Below are positions 1 through 7,939 of a DNA stretch of 64,000 bases, piece after piece. The position numbers and the translations under genes were made by a program. The stretch is taken from positions 1-64,000 of the forward strand of contig NZ_FMAF01000026.1 of assembly GCF_900094565.1 (NCBI RefSeq). Direction: 5' to 3'. The notes under the pieces are model-generated. The model worked only from the letters and a program-made list of their open reading frames with translations, did not search any database and was not told the DNA's origin. Each line of letters opens with the position of its first letter. Within the stretch, counting starts at the first letter, position 1. Origin of the DNA: Martinezella lusitana (GTDB lineage Bacteria; Pseudomonadota; Alphaproteobacteria; Rhizobiales; Rhizobiaceae).

Positions 1-1238
1 CTGAATCCGGGTTAACAGTCATGCTCGGATGATTTCGGCCATGTATTGTGGGTTTCTGCCTGCTTTGTTTCGTCTGAGTTTGATACTGCGCTTGTCGTTA
101 TGGCTTCGAACCATGTTGATGGCGAAGTGTCGGACGACGGCCATGTTGGCTGGTCCATGCCCGGTTCGAGATCGGGCGGCATCCTCGTTGAAGGTGACGT
201 CGAGTACCCAATGGAGGGAGTTCTCGATGGCCCAATGGCCACGTATGGCCTCGGCGAACTGGAGCGCGGTCATCGACCGCGAGGAGATATAGAAGCGGAC
301 CTGGCTGCTTTGCCTGGACTTTTCATAGACTTGTGCTTGCACCTTGACGATGGTGGCGATGGACGGGAAGCGGTATTCGCCGGGAAAGCGCCTGTCGCCG
401 GAGAGCCAGTCGATTTGAGTGGAGACGGTGACCCGCCGCTCTTCGACCCGGCCATGGCCCTTGTCGACTTCGGTCACGGTTGAGGTGAGGTTTGCCGGAG
501 CGTCGGCAAAGAAGCGCTCGATCTCACCCATCAGGCCGGGCTGATTGGCCTTGGCCGCCAGGAGGTAATCAGCGCCTGCATCGAGCACCGCCTAGGCGGT
601 TTTGGCATTGCAGGCAATGGCGTCGATGGTCACGAGCGCGCCTTTCAGGCGATCCTTTTCGGCCAACCGTTCCAGCAGCAAGGGGATGGTGTCCTGCTCA
701 CAGCTTGTCGTTGCCACTGCCTCTTGTCCAAGAACCAGCCGTTCACGGGTGGCGAAAGCCGAGACGAGATGCAGCGCCGCCCGGCCGTTGGCCCGGTCAT
801 GACTGCCGCGCGAGGTCTTTCCGTCAATCGCCACCAGCGCCGGAGCATCGGGTCGAAGCGTCGCCGCCCAGGATATGAAGCAGTTCGAAAACAGGTCCGG
901 ATCGATCCGGTTGAGCAGAATGCGCAGCCAGCGCGAACCCGGTATGCCATGGTGATAGGGAAGAAACCGACGTAAAAACGCCAGGTTATCCTCCCCCCAT
1001 TCGACGACCTCGTCAAAATCGTCGCATGCGCCGATCGTCCCGCAAACGACCAGAAGAAGCACCTCGGGTAACGGATGGGCGACCCGCCATTGCTCCCGCT
1101 CATCCTCAACGAGACTAAAATGGTCCAGCAAAACCCGCAGCCGCGGGCGATCGTCTTCAAACATGTCGGCCTCCAAATCACCGACACTCTTGAATCACAC
1201 CCAAACCGTTCAGGGAAGAAACGTTAACCCGAGTTCAG
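1..1238 (-). mobile_element. ISAs1-family insertion sequence
   Basis: Terminal inverted repeats are visible: positions 1-16 and the reverse complement of 1223-1238 agree at 14 of 16 bases (both end in CGGGTTAAC). Between them lies one transposase frame on the minus strand of the ISAs1 (H-repeat-associated) type. The element could extend left of the window, so the target duplication cannot be checked. The transposase carries an in-frame stop, so this copy is probably immobile unless helped in trans. Confidence 0.85.
19..1176 (-). pseudogene. ISAs1-family transposase, interrupted by an amber codon
   Basis: The two halves (594-1176 and 19-588) are in the same frame and together give about 385 residues, the normal ISAs1 transposase length. 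The N-terminal half has DHFSLVEDEREQWRVAHPLPEV and a VAIDGKTSRGS block holding a DDE Asp; the C-terminal half has DYLLAAKANQPG and GHWAIENSLHWVLDV with the following catalytic region. A single TAG at 592-594 (minus strand), after CNAKTA, breaks the frame. Family members usually carry Gln here, so a CAG-to-TAG change is the simplest explanation. No frameshift is needed. It would be functional only with an amber suppressor; I infer a dead copy. Confidence 0.88.
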
Positions 1239-1683
1239 AGCCGTGCCTCGAAACCGCTTCCCTTGACGTCGGATCAATCGTGTTGAAGCAAGGGCTGGAG
1301 CAAGCCTGGTCCCAGGAGGCGGTTTCAGGTGCATGGGGCAGTACTATTCACAGGATGTGCGATCGGGCCATAGCATCCGCACTCGAGGGCGTCAGCGGAA
1401 GCGTCAGCTACATAGTCGACAACACGCGCTTTCTACCTCGGTCCATCATAGCCAGCACGCCTAAATACATTACGGACCGCCACCTGTGGGAACACCAACC
1501 CGTCAGGGGTTCCGTGGAGCTGCAGCAAGGCTGCGGCGGAATAGAGCCTGGTCCGAAGGACGTGCCTGTGAAATCACGTGGCACCGATGGGAAAACAAAT
1601 GAAGAACGATTTACGCCGTGCTATGCCTATTCACGGCACCTCGTTTCATAGGTGATGCAGGGATAGACAAGCAGGATGCTGTG
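1239..1683. other. No recognisable gene
   Basis: About 445 bases between the IS end and the first plausible gene. An open frame crosses it but its translation has no recognisable domain and starts inside the IS. I see no tRNA, no clear terminator and no repeat. Confidence 0.5.
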
Positions 1684-1962
1684 ATGCTGAAAACCGATAC
1701 CCGCCAAGCGAATTGGCGCCGTGCCAATCCAGGCAAATACGATGCTCACCTTGCTGTGCAGCGAGCGGTGAAGGCAGGCGAGCTAGAAAAGCAAATATGC
1801 GAGGTTTGCGGGATCGAAGCGGTCGATGCCCATCATGATCAATACGATGAGCCTTTAAGGGTGCGGTGGTTATGCCGACGGCATCACACCCGGCTTCACC
1901 ACTACGGCGAAGATATGTTTCCGATCAGGGACTTGATCACTGGCAGCGACTGCAGAAACTGA
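1684..1962 (+). CDS. Small HNH/zinc-finger-like protein
   Basis: A 92-residue protein. The central part has CEVCG followed about 12 residues later by AHHDQY, then WLCRRHHTRLHHYG. This CxxC...HH...C..HH pattern is that of short HNH-fold or treble-clef zinc proteins found in phages and proteobacterial plasmids. Start chosen at the ATG beginning MLKTDTRQ because upstream residues look non-coding; a longer frame opens at 1618. Whether it is an active nuclease cannot be told: the HNH Asn is not obvious. It stands alone, right of the ISAs1 copy. Confidence 0.6.
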   Translation: MLKTDTRQANWRRANPGKYDAHLAVQRAVKAGELEKQICEVCGIEAVDAHHDQYDEPLRVRWLCRRHHTRLHHYGEDMFPIRDLITGSDCRN

Positions 1963-2117
1963 CACGCAGTCCAATAACTGTCCGTACGGGGCAAAATGAC
2001 CTGGTCATAAATTATCTTGGCAGGCTTTCGAACAGAGGAGATATTTCGGACAGCCTATTCGGCCTAAATTGACCCATACCGCACCTTTGCCTAATCTTTC
2101 AATTTCGTTGCGGAGGT

Positions 2118-2240
2118 GTGGCGAACTGGAAAAAGCCTGTCCGACAAACGGACGTTTTGCGGGCCGTGCAAGAGGCTGCCGCGCACTTGAAGATTGGCAA
2201 GCCCGCGCTCTACAATGCACTGAAATCGGAAAGGAAATGA
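2118..2240 (+). CDS. Short 40-residue ORF upstream of the DUF3088 gene, possibly a gene remnant
   Basis: A short frame starting at GTG encodes about 40 residues ending in HLKIGKPALYNALKSERK. The end resembles the recognition helix of a small helix-turn-helix protein, but I cannot name a family. Its stop codon lies one base before the ATG of the next gene, which would suit translational coupling. A GGAGG lies only one base upstream of the GTG, which is poor spacing, so it may be the 3' end of a lost larger gene. Confidence 0.35.
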   Translation: MANWKKPVRQTDVLRAVQEAAAHLKIGKPALYNALKSERK

Positions 2241-2241
2241 A

Positions 2242-2592
2242 ATGGCGAACCGCGACCGACTGTTCTTGCTGCGCCCGGGCTTTGACGATTCTGCCTATCC
2301 AGGTCAGCAGTTTTATTGCTGGCACTGCGCCCTTCTGGAGGGGGTGCTGGCCTCGTTCCCGGATTTGGCGATGAAGCTTAATGTCGAGCGCATAGAATGG
2401 CCGAGACCCAGACAAAGCGTCATCGCCCTTGTTGGAGAGCAAAACCAGTCCTTGCCCTTGCTGGTACTAGCGGAGGGAGACAGCTCGCCTCATCAAACAG
2501 GGGTTTATGAGGGGCGCATCTTCATCGCAGAGAAAGACAAGATCCTTGCCGCGCTATCGGATCGGCACTGCTTTCCGCTCCCACATCCATAA
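2242..2592 (+). CDS. DUF3088 family protein
   Basis: A 116-residue protein matching DUF3088 in remembered sequence features: N-terminal MANRDRLFLLRPGF, then PGQQFYCWHCALLEG with a CxxC-like motif at about 31-34, a central RPRQSVIALVGEQNQSLP and a C-terminal short helical tail. The fold suggests a thioredoxin-like small protein, but no function is established that I know of. Start ATG is directly after the stop of the short upstream frame. Full length for the family. Confidence 0.8.
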   Translation: MANRDRLFLLRPGFDDSAYPGQQFYCWHCALLEGVLASFPDLAMKLNVERIEWPRPRQSVIALVGEQNQSLPLLVLAEGDSSPHQTGVYEGRIFIAEKDKILAALSDRHCFPLPHP

Positions 2593-2683
2593 CCAGTGAA
2601 AAGCGGTTCTTCACTCGTTCTCAAAAGCCGGACAGAATCACCACTTCGGTGTCGTGACGCCTAAAGGGAGAGGACATGAACGG

Positions 2684-2899
2684 ATGAGACTGGTACGCCT
2701 GACCTTGAATGCCGCAGTCTTGGTGCTCGGCCTTGGCGCAATCTTCTTTATGATCGGCGCCACACTTGAATTTCTGAGGATCGATGTGGGCATGGCCGAC
2801 GTGTTCCGTAGCACCATCTATTCATCGATTTGCACGATCCTGTTGGCATTCGCCGCCGTCTGCCTGGACAAAGCCAACCAAGCATTGTTGCGGAAATAG
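2684..2899 (+). CDS. Small two-helix membrane protein
   Basis: Encodes 71 residues, MRLVRLTLN at the start, with two hydrophobic stretches (about residues 8-27 and 43-62) separated by a short polar loop, then a basic tail. The start at 2684 is chosen because an ATG eight bases upstream runs into a stop after three codons, whereas 2684 keeps the hydrophobic N-terminus intact. No family recognised. An inner-membrane location is inferred from hydropathy only. Confidence 0.5.
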   Translation: MRLVRLTLNAAVLVLGLGAIFFMIGATLEFLRIDVGMADVFRSTIYSSICTILLAFAAVCLDKANQALLRK

Positions 2900-3272
2900 A
2901 TGCTCTGAGGCGTGGGTGGGGCCATGGCCCCTGCTCGCGATGAGGTCTCGGAAGATAGCCAATCGGTTAAAGAGGAACCTGCTGGCAAATCACTTAGACC
3001 TGAGCCCGAGGCTGGCATACGCAGCCCCCTCCATCCATACCAATGGTCTTGCAGCGACGGTAAATGACTTGCAAATCGCGCATAATTAGGTTGATCAGGG
3101 GTTGTAGGAAAGCACTACCGGTGTGGCGGATATCCAAGTTCAACTGTGCGCATATCCTTGGTGGCAAGGCGGCCATCACTTGACGCGGAGAAAGATAATC
3201 GCGACATTTCAGAGATGACTATATTCAACCTCCTCGCTGTGAGAGTTCAGATCCGGACCGGCACCTTTGGTG
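2900..3272. other. No recognisable gene
   Basis: About 370 bases with frequent stops in the frames that would continue neighbouring genes. No domain, repeat or RNA gene is recognised. Confidence 0.4.
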
Positions 3273-3395
3273 CCAGTACGCGCTGCATCTGTCCTTCGCC
3301 TTGTCAGCAAGGCGGTCGACGCCGGTTGGGGCGAGCGGGAGGTTGCCGCAGCACTCGAAAGGCTTTCCAGGAATTCGATGCCAAGGGCCGGATGA
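3273..3395 (+). pseudogene. Internal fragment of a small rhizobial hypothetical gene
   Basis: One frame reads PVRAASVLRLVSKAVDAGWG then EREVAAALERLS before a stop at 3393-3395. This resembles the N-terminal part of a short conserved protein often met on rhizobial replicons, but no start codon precedes it and the sequence diverges after LSR. It is best read as a leftover joined to unrelated sequence. Family resemblance is from memory and is weak. Confidence 0.35.
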
Positions 3396-3556
3396 AGCCA
3401 TCCTCCTATTATGACCGTGTCGTCGATGTCTGCGAGGAGCTGGCAAAGTTCACCTGGCTGACGCGTGATGCGTCCGGCTACCTGACAGACCGCTACAGCG
3501 AGCGGAAAGAGGAGGCCGAAAAACTCGAACAGCGCGTGAGCCTCAAATCCATATGA
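3392..3556 (+). CDS. Short ORF coupled to the MFS transporter, probably a gene 3' end
   Basis: About 54 residues starting MKPSSYYDRVVDVCEELAKF and ending in a charged helix (SERKEEAEKLEQRVSLKSI). Its stop overlaps the ATG of the transporter gene by four bases (ATGA), typical of a real operon partner. The open frame extends upstream to 3146, but that part reads as low-complexity sequence unlike protein. I therefore think it is the intact end of a larger, damaged gene. Function unknown. Confidence 0.35.
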   Translation: MKPSSYYDRVVDVCEELAKFTWLTRDASGYLTDRYSERKEEAEKLEQRVSLKSI

Positions 3557-4788
3557 CGATGATCAGCACCGAACGACCGCCCGTCGCGGCTATCCTTGCC
3601 CTCGGTCTCACGCAGATCATCGGGTACGGATCGCTCTATTACAGCTTCAGCATCCTCGCACCGGGCATAGCGCGGGATCTGAAATGGTCGTCGAAATGGA
3701 TTTTTGGCGCGTTGTCGGCCGGTCTCCTGATCGGCGGCTTGGCGGCCCCAGCCATGGGCAAGTGGATCGACCGCTTTGGTGCCGGTCGCGTCATGACAGC
3801 CGGCTCGGCGATTGCCGCCGCCGCCCTTGTGGCTTGTGCGTTTGCCTCTGGCAAGATTGCCTTCGTCGCCGCCCTGATCGCGCTTGAGACGGCTTCCAAT
3901 CTCGTGCAGTACGGTGCGGCCTTCGCGCTTCTCGTTCAGATCAGACCAAAGGTCGCCCAGCGCAGCATTACCTACCTGACGCTGATCGCCGGCTTCGCCT
4001 CGACGATCTTCTGGCCGATCACGACGGCGCTCAACGCGCATATGTCGTGGCAGAATGTCTATCTGGTCTTCGCTGCGCTCAATGTCGCTGTCTGCCTGCC
4101 GATCCATGCGTGGCTGTCGTCCAGCGTCACCAGAAGCCGCAAGCGTGCATCGGCCGAGCCTGCAAAGCATGTCGAGCCAAGTCTCTCTCCGTCGATCCGC
4201 TCGCCAGCCTTCATGCTAATGGTAACAGGCTTTGCGCTGGAGAGCTTTGTCAATGCCGCGCTCCTCGTCCACATGGTCCCGGTTCTGTCGGGACTTGGGC
4301 TCGGAGCGATGGCGCTCATGGTAGGCACGCTGTTCGGCCCGTCGCAGGTGCTGAGCCGGTTCATCAACATGGTCTTCGGAGGCGGCCTACCGCAGCTGGT
4401 GCTGGCGCTGATCTCCGCCGTGCTGTTGCCGGCCGCGCTGGTCATCCTGATTGTCACCGCCCCCTCCGTGCCAGGCGCACTGGTGTTCGCCGTGGTCTTT
4501 GGCCTCGGCTCGGGCTTGAGCAGCATCGTGCAGGGAACCTTGCCGTTGGCGCTCTTCGGCAGTGAGGGTTACGGCCAACGACAGGGACAGGTATTGGCCA
4601 TCCGTCTGGTGGTCTCGTCGACGGCGCCCTTTATCCTGGCATTCCTGATGACGAACGTCGGGGTGTTCTGGTCACTAACGGTTGCCGCCACTGTCGGCGC
4701 GATTGCCGTATTTGCGTTCGTCGCAATCAGCCGGCTGGCGCACCTGCCTGACCCTTCGCATCTCGCTCTTAACCGTGCCGAGACCTGA
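3553..4788 (+). CDS. Major facilitator superfamily transporter
   Basis: A 411-residue integral membrane protein with about twelve hydrophobic segments. The first two helices are LALGLTQIIGYGSLYYSFSI and IFGALSAGLLIGGLAAPAMG, followed by the MFS loop 2-3 motif (GKWIDRFGAGRV) at about residues 74-85. A central cytoplasmic stretch rich in Arg/Lys/Ser (about 190-215) separates the two six-helix halves. The substrate cannot be read from the sequence. It overlaps the preceding short frame by ATGA. No regulator is adjacent in intact form. Confidence 0.85.
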   Translation: MTMISTERPPVAAILALGLTQIIGYGSLYYSFSILAPGIARDLKWSSKWIFGALSAGLLIGGLAAPAMGKWIDRFGAGRVMTAGSAIAAAALVACAFASGKIAFVAALIALETASNLVQYGAAFALLVQIRPKVAQRSITYLTLIAGFASTIFWPITTALNAHMSWQNVYLVFAALNVAVCLPIHAWLSSSVTRSRKRASAEPAKHVEPSLSPSIRSPAFMLMVTGFALESFVNAALLVHMVPVLSGLGLGAMALMVGTLFGPSQVLSRFINMVFGGGLPQLVLALISAVLLPAALVILIVTAPSVPGALVFAVVFGLGSGLSSIVQGTLPLALFGSEGYGQRQGQVLAIRLVVSSTAPFILAFLMTNVGVFWSLTVAATVGAIAVFAFVAISRLAHLPDPSHLALNRAET

Positions 4789-5043
4789 TCTTTTCAACAG
4801 CCTTTGCGAAGGATCGAAGACAGTCCGCTCAACAGATCTCGAGATGTCCTCGACGGTGCCGCAAGGATCGCCATATCGCCAACCTCGCACGCCTTGAACC
4901 AATTCGAACTACCGACCGGAACGAAATTTTGCAAGGTACTGAAAACACATTCATTTCGCGATAAATCGAATGGCCCATGGTTTTGACGCAACGCATATTT
5001 TAGGAGGATGCTCTCGACAAGCGATCGCGCCCCTTATGCGCGG
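4789..5043. other. Gap between convergent genes
   Basis: About 255 bases between the end of the transporter and the end of qatD on the opposite strand. No gene and no clear hairpin with a T-run is seen. Confidence 0.4.
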
Positions 5044-5784
5044 TTAGCTTTCGGCTCGACCATAGCCCAATTGTCGTAAGTTCTCCGCCACCCGCCCTTC
5101 GACCGAAAGCGCATCTTCCGACCACAGTTCTGCGATCGCGTTCAATACGCGGTCGAGCTCCCATGGTAGAACAGACCTGCCCTCGATTTGTGTGAATGGT
5201 CCGTCAGATTCGGTTAACAGGCGATCACGGGGGATCATTTTGACGATATCCCGGCCCTTCTGACCATGGATCATCCCTGGTCCCACGCTGAACCAACAGC
5301 CCATGGAGACGGCGCGATCCAGCTCTCGCTTTGTCCCCGAAAACCAATGAAGGATTGGTGTTCCTGCGCCTTTGTGCGCTTCGAGTGCGTCCATTACTTG
5401 CGTGGCCGCCCGCCGACTATGAATAGTCATTACACGACCGCCCGCCTGGTCGCATAGATCTAAAATGCGATGAAACACCCGCTTTTGGGTTTCCCAGTGG
5501 GGTCGCAACTCGGGTGAGCCGTCTAACCCGATCTCCCCTACGTATGTGGCTGATGGCAGGAGTTTTTCAAATAAGGGAAGTTCGCCATGGCGTTCATGTG
5601 CAATCTGTGGGTGCAGCCCGAGCGCCGTTCTGATCCGCTTTGCCTTATGTGAAAGAGCAAGCGTACCTTCCCAAGCCGAGGGCGTGTTAGTGACAGAGAG
5701 AACATAGATATTCCGGCTCACGCAGGACTGCGTGACCGCAACAGGATCCGGGTACAGATCAAGATGGCAATGGAAGTCAATCAC
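5044..5784 (-). CDS. qatD: QatD, TatD-family metal-dependent hydrolase of the Qat defence system
   Basis: A 246-residue TIM-barrel hydrolase. Metal-ligand motifs of the TatD family are in order: DFHCHLD at the N-terminus, ALGLHPQ, VGEIGLDGS (Glu ligand), TIHSRRA, LHWFSGT (His) and ESDGP (Asp). As the last gene of four overlapping minus-strand genes, after a KAP NTPase, QatB and a QueC-like protein, it fits QatD of the QatABCD antiphage system rather than a housekeeping TatD. The start overlaps the qatC stop by four bases. Its biochemical role in defence is not established to my knowledge; nuclease activity is inferred from the family. Confidence 0.93.
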   Translation of the reverse strand: MIDFHCHLDLYPDPVAVTQSCVSRNIYVLSVTNTPSAWEGTLALSHKAKRIRTALGLHPQIAHERHGELPLFEKLLPSATYVGEIGLDGSPELRPHWETQKRVFHRILDLCDQAGGRVMTIHSRRAATQVMDALEAHKGAGTPILHWFSGTKRELDRAVSMGCWFSVGPGMIHGQKGRDIVKMIPRDRLLTESDGPFTQIEGRSVLPWELDRVLNAIAELWSEDALSVEGRVAENLRQLGYGRAES

Positions 5785-7055
5785 TTAACACCATATAGTC
5801 GATGCAGCTCACCGAGTTCGTTTAACCCTCGATCTAGCATGCCGCGGACACCGTTACGATCACCAATATCCGGAGGCGACAAGGTGTGGCCAAGCCACCG
5901 ATCGAGGCCGTCAGCTTTCACCGAAGCCAACGCTATGGCAACGGAACGAACATCATCGAACGACGCGTGGTCTTCATCATCCTTTCCCAAGGGCTCGTAG
6001 ACGTAATCCGTCGTATCGCGCTTCGCGTCCCATGCGACGAATGCTGCCCGTCTCACTTGACAGGGAACGCAGCGACCGCAGTGCCGGTAATTGAACCGCT
6101 GAAAGCGCCCACAGCTGGTCGAATGCGCGGCCTCGGTCTGAAGGAAAATCTGGTCCTTGCATTCGATAAGCATCTCGCCCTTCGTTTTTTGGGCGTAGGG
6201 ATTTTCGATCTTCACGTTGAGGCTTGCGGCATCGAGGATCTTCTGGAATCGCGTTAGGAAGACAGGGTGCGCCGTGCGCGTGCTCAGGCTTCCAAGCCGG
6301 GAACCGGTGAGCGGCGGATTGATCGCAATGAACCCATTTTCGCAAACGTAGAGCGGGGCGGTGTTGCCTTTTGCGTATTTCTCCAGCGATGTAGCTACGA
6401 CCACGCCAAAGGTCAAAAAGATCAGAGAGCGCGCTCGCTGTGACGTTTCCTGCACGGTGGGGGAAGTCGCAACGTGATTGAGCTGCAGGTGCTTCGTCAG
6501 ACCAATTTCCTGTGCGAAATCCCGTTGCTTCAGACCGTCCCCTCGAACGTTCTGGCTGACTGCCACCGGCTTCAATCCATCACGAGTCAGATCGATTGCG
6601 CCAACGAGACTGTCCAATCCGCCGGACAACAACACGACGCAGTCTTCTTTCAGCACCGAAATCTTCTTCGGCGGAGCGGGTAAAACGCCGCCGTCATGAA
6701 ACCGAAGCTTCCAGCGGTCCGTTGTCAGGAACGCGAGCGCCTGCCGAAATTCGTTGGCCATCGTATTCCAGAAAGCTCGGTCGGAAACGGCGACATCGAG
6801 TTCAATCTCTCTAGTCCAGCCATCGGCGCTGTCATCCCGCAGTACCGAAAAGTCGGCGGTGATGATTGAAAGTGCGATCGAAAGCAGATCCCATGCCCGT
6901 CGATGGGGGTTCAGCCCCTTTCGCCGAAGCTCTGCCTTGACGGCTTCACCCGCACTTGCCTCCGAGGGGATGCGTGGCTGACCATACAGGACAACACGCA
7001 GATCGCCTTCTTCCAATGGAAGCTCGAACGATCCAGGTCCACAAACGAGCCTCAT
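5781..7055 (-). CDS. qatC: QatC, QueC-like 7-cyano-7-deazaguanine synthase-related protein
   Basis: A 424-residue protein. The PP-loop signature LLSGGLDSLVG sits at about residues 142-152, and a Cys-rich zinc site (STSCGRF then HCGRCVPC) near residues 320-345, as in QueC. An N-terminal extension of about 130 residues precedes the PP-loop domain, which is usual in the defence-associated QatC group and unlike the shorter housekeeping QueC (about 230 residues). It overlaps qatB upstream and qatD downstream by four bases each. By family it may adenylate or modify a base or protein; the actual Qat substrate is not known to me. Confidence 0.93.
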   Translation of the reverse strand: MRLVCGPGSFELPLEEGDLRVVLYGQPRIPSEASAGEAVKAELRRKGLNPHRRAWDLLSIALSIITADFSVLRDDSADGWTREIELDVAVSDRAFWNTMANEFRQALAFLTTDRWKLRFHDGGVLPAPPKKISVLKEDCVVLLSGGLDSLVGAIDLTRDGLKPVAVSQNVRGDGLKQRDFAQEIGLTKHLQLNHVATSPTVQETSQRARSLIFLTFGVVVATSLEKYAKGNTAPLYVCENGFIAINPPLTGSRLGSLSTRTAHPVFLTRFQKILDAASLNVKIENPYAQKTKGEMLIECKDQIFLQTEAAHSTSCGRFQRFNYRHCGRCVPCQVRRAAFVAWDAKRDTTDYVYEPLGKDDEDHASFDDVRSVAIALASVKADGLDRWLGHTLSPPDIGDRNGVRGMLDRGLNELGELHRLYGVK

Positions 7056-7939
7056 TCTGCGTATCCCTCGAAAACCTGAAAGGTATCCCGTAGTGCATCT
7101 CTAACCACCGCGGCGATACGGTTCGAGTTTACGCTCTTGCCCGCCGCTCTGAGTTTGCGAAAGGAAGCAGCTACGGTCTGCTTGATGTAGTCACGCACCT
7201 GTTTCAGGCGACTGAGAGCCACTGTGGCGGTGGGCGCTTTCTCGATGATTGTTTTTCCGACATCGAGTTCGAACCGACGAGCAACATCCATTGCGGTGAA
7301 ACGCTCGATGGCGAATTCACGCTGTTCCGGTGTCAGGGCAGCCAAATCGGCATCAGGGTACTTCACCAAGAGATCCGAAAGCGAGTCCTTGATGGCGGTT
7401 CGTTCAGCCTCGGCGTCCTGAGTGCCGTCGACCGGCCGAACCGCTTCGACGACAGCATCCATCACCTCGTTCGCGGTGCGGCCCGCAAGAAGCGCCGGAT
7501 CCAGTGCACTGCCTGCGGGCTGTTGCCCCATAGTTTCGAGGATGCCGCCGAGTGCACTGGCTGTGGAAGCGGTCCCACCAAATCTGCTGGTGGTCGTCCT
7601 CGATCCGCCGTAGCCGTTACGCACGTAGTTTCCCAAGCTGCGGCGCATATCACTTAAGTTTCCGGCCTTCGCAAATTCGCCAAGGCTTCGGCGGGTACCA
7701 GCGAACCGGTGACCGGGCGCGAGAGGGGCCGCTGGTGGCGGCACGTTAGGCGCAACGGGTTTGTTGGGAGCGGCATCTACCGGCTCCTGCTCCGGCGGAT
7801 TTAGATCTGGAGCGGGGTCTGGCGGCGCGTCCGGTGGTTGATCACCGGAAGGCGGATCTTCCGCCGGTGGCGCGGGGGTCCACGCGGGCACCATGTGGAC
7901 GCCTCCCTTGGGTCCGTTACTTGATTGAGATGTCCCCAT
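7052..7939 (-). CDS. qatB: QatB, Qat defence system component of unknown activity
   Basis: A 295-residue protein. The N-terminus MGTSQSSNGPKGGVHMVPAW is a hallmark I associate with QatB. It is followed by a Pro-rich acidic linker (about 22-75) and a helical C-terminal half (GTRRSLGEFAKAGN onward). No enzymatic motif is visible. It overlaps qatA by one base (TAATG) and qatC by four, so the four genes should be translated as one operon. The conserved short N-terminal peptide resembles a processed or modified substrate segment, which would fit a partner with a QueC-like enzyme; that is inference. Confidence 0.9.
   Translation of the reverse strand: MGTSQSSNGPKGGVHMVPAWTPAPPAEDPPSGDQPPDAPPDPAPDLNPPEQEPVDAAPNKPVAPNVPPPAAPLAPGHRFAGTRRSLGEFAKAGNLSDMRRSLGNYVRNGYGGSRTTTSRFGGTASTASALGGILETMGQQPAGSALDPALLAGRTANEVMDAVVEAVRPVDGTQDAEAERTAIKDSLSDLLVKYPDADLAALTPEQREFAIERFTAMDVARRFELDVGKTIIEKAPTATVALSRLKQVRDYIKQTVAASFRKLRAAGKSVNSNRIAAVVRDALRDTFQVFEGYAE

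Noticed and set aside
1163..1651. Open frame of 162 codons right of the ISAs1 copy
   Set aside because: It starts inside the IS, has no recognisable domain and no ribosome-binding site; composition looks non-coding.
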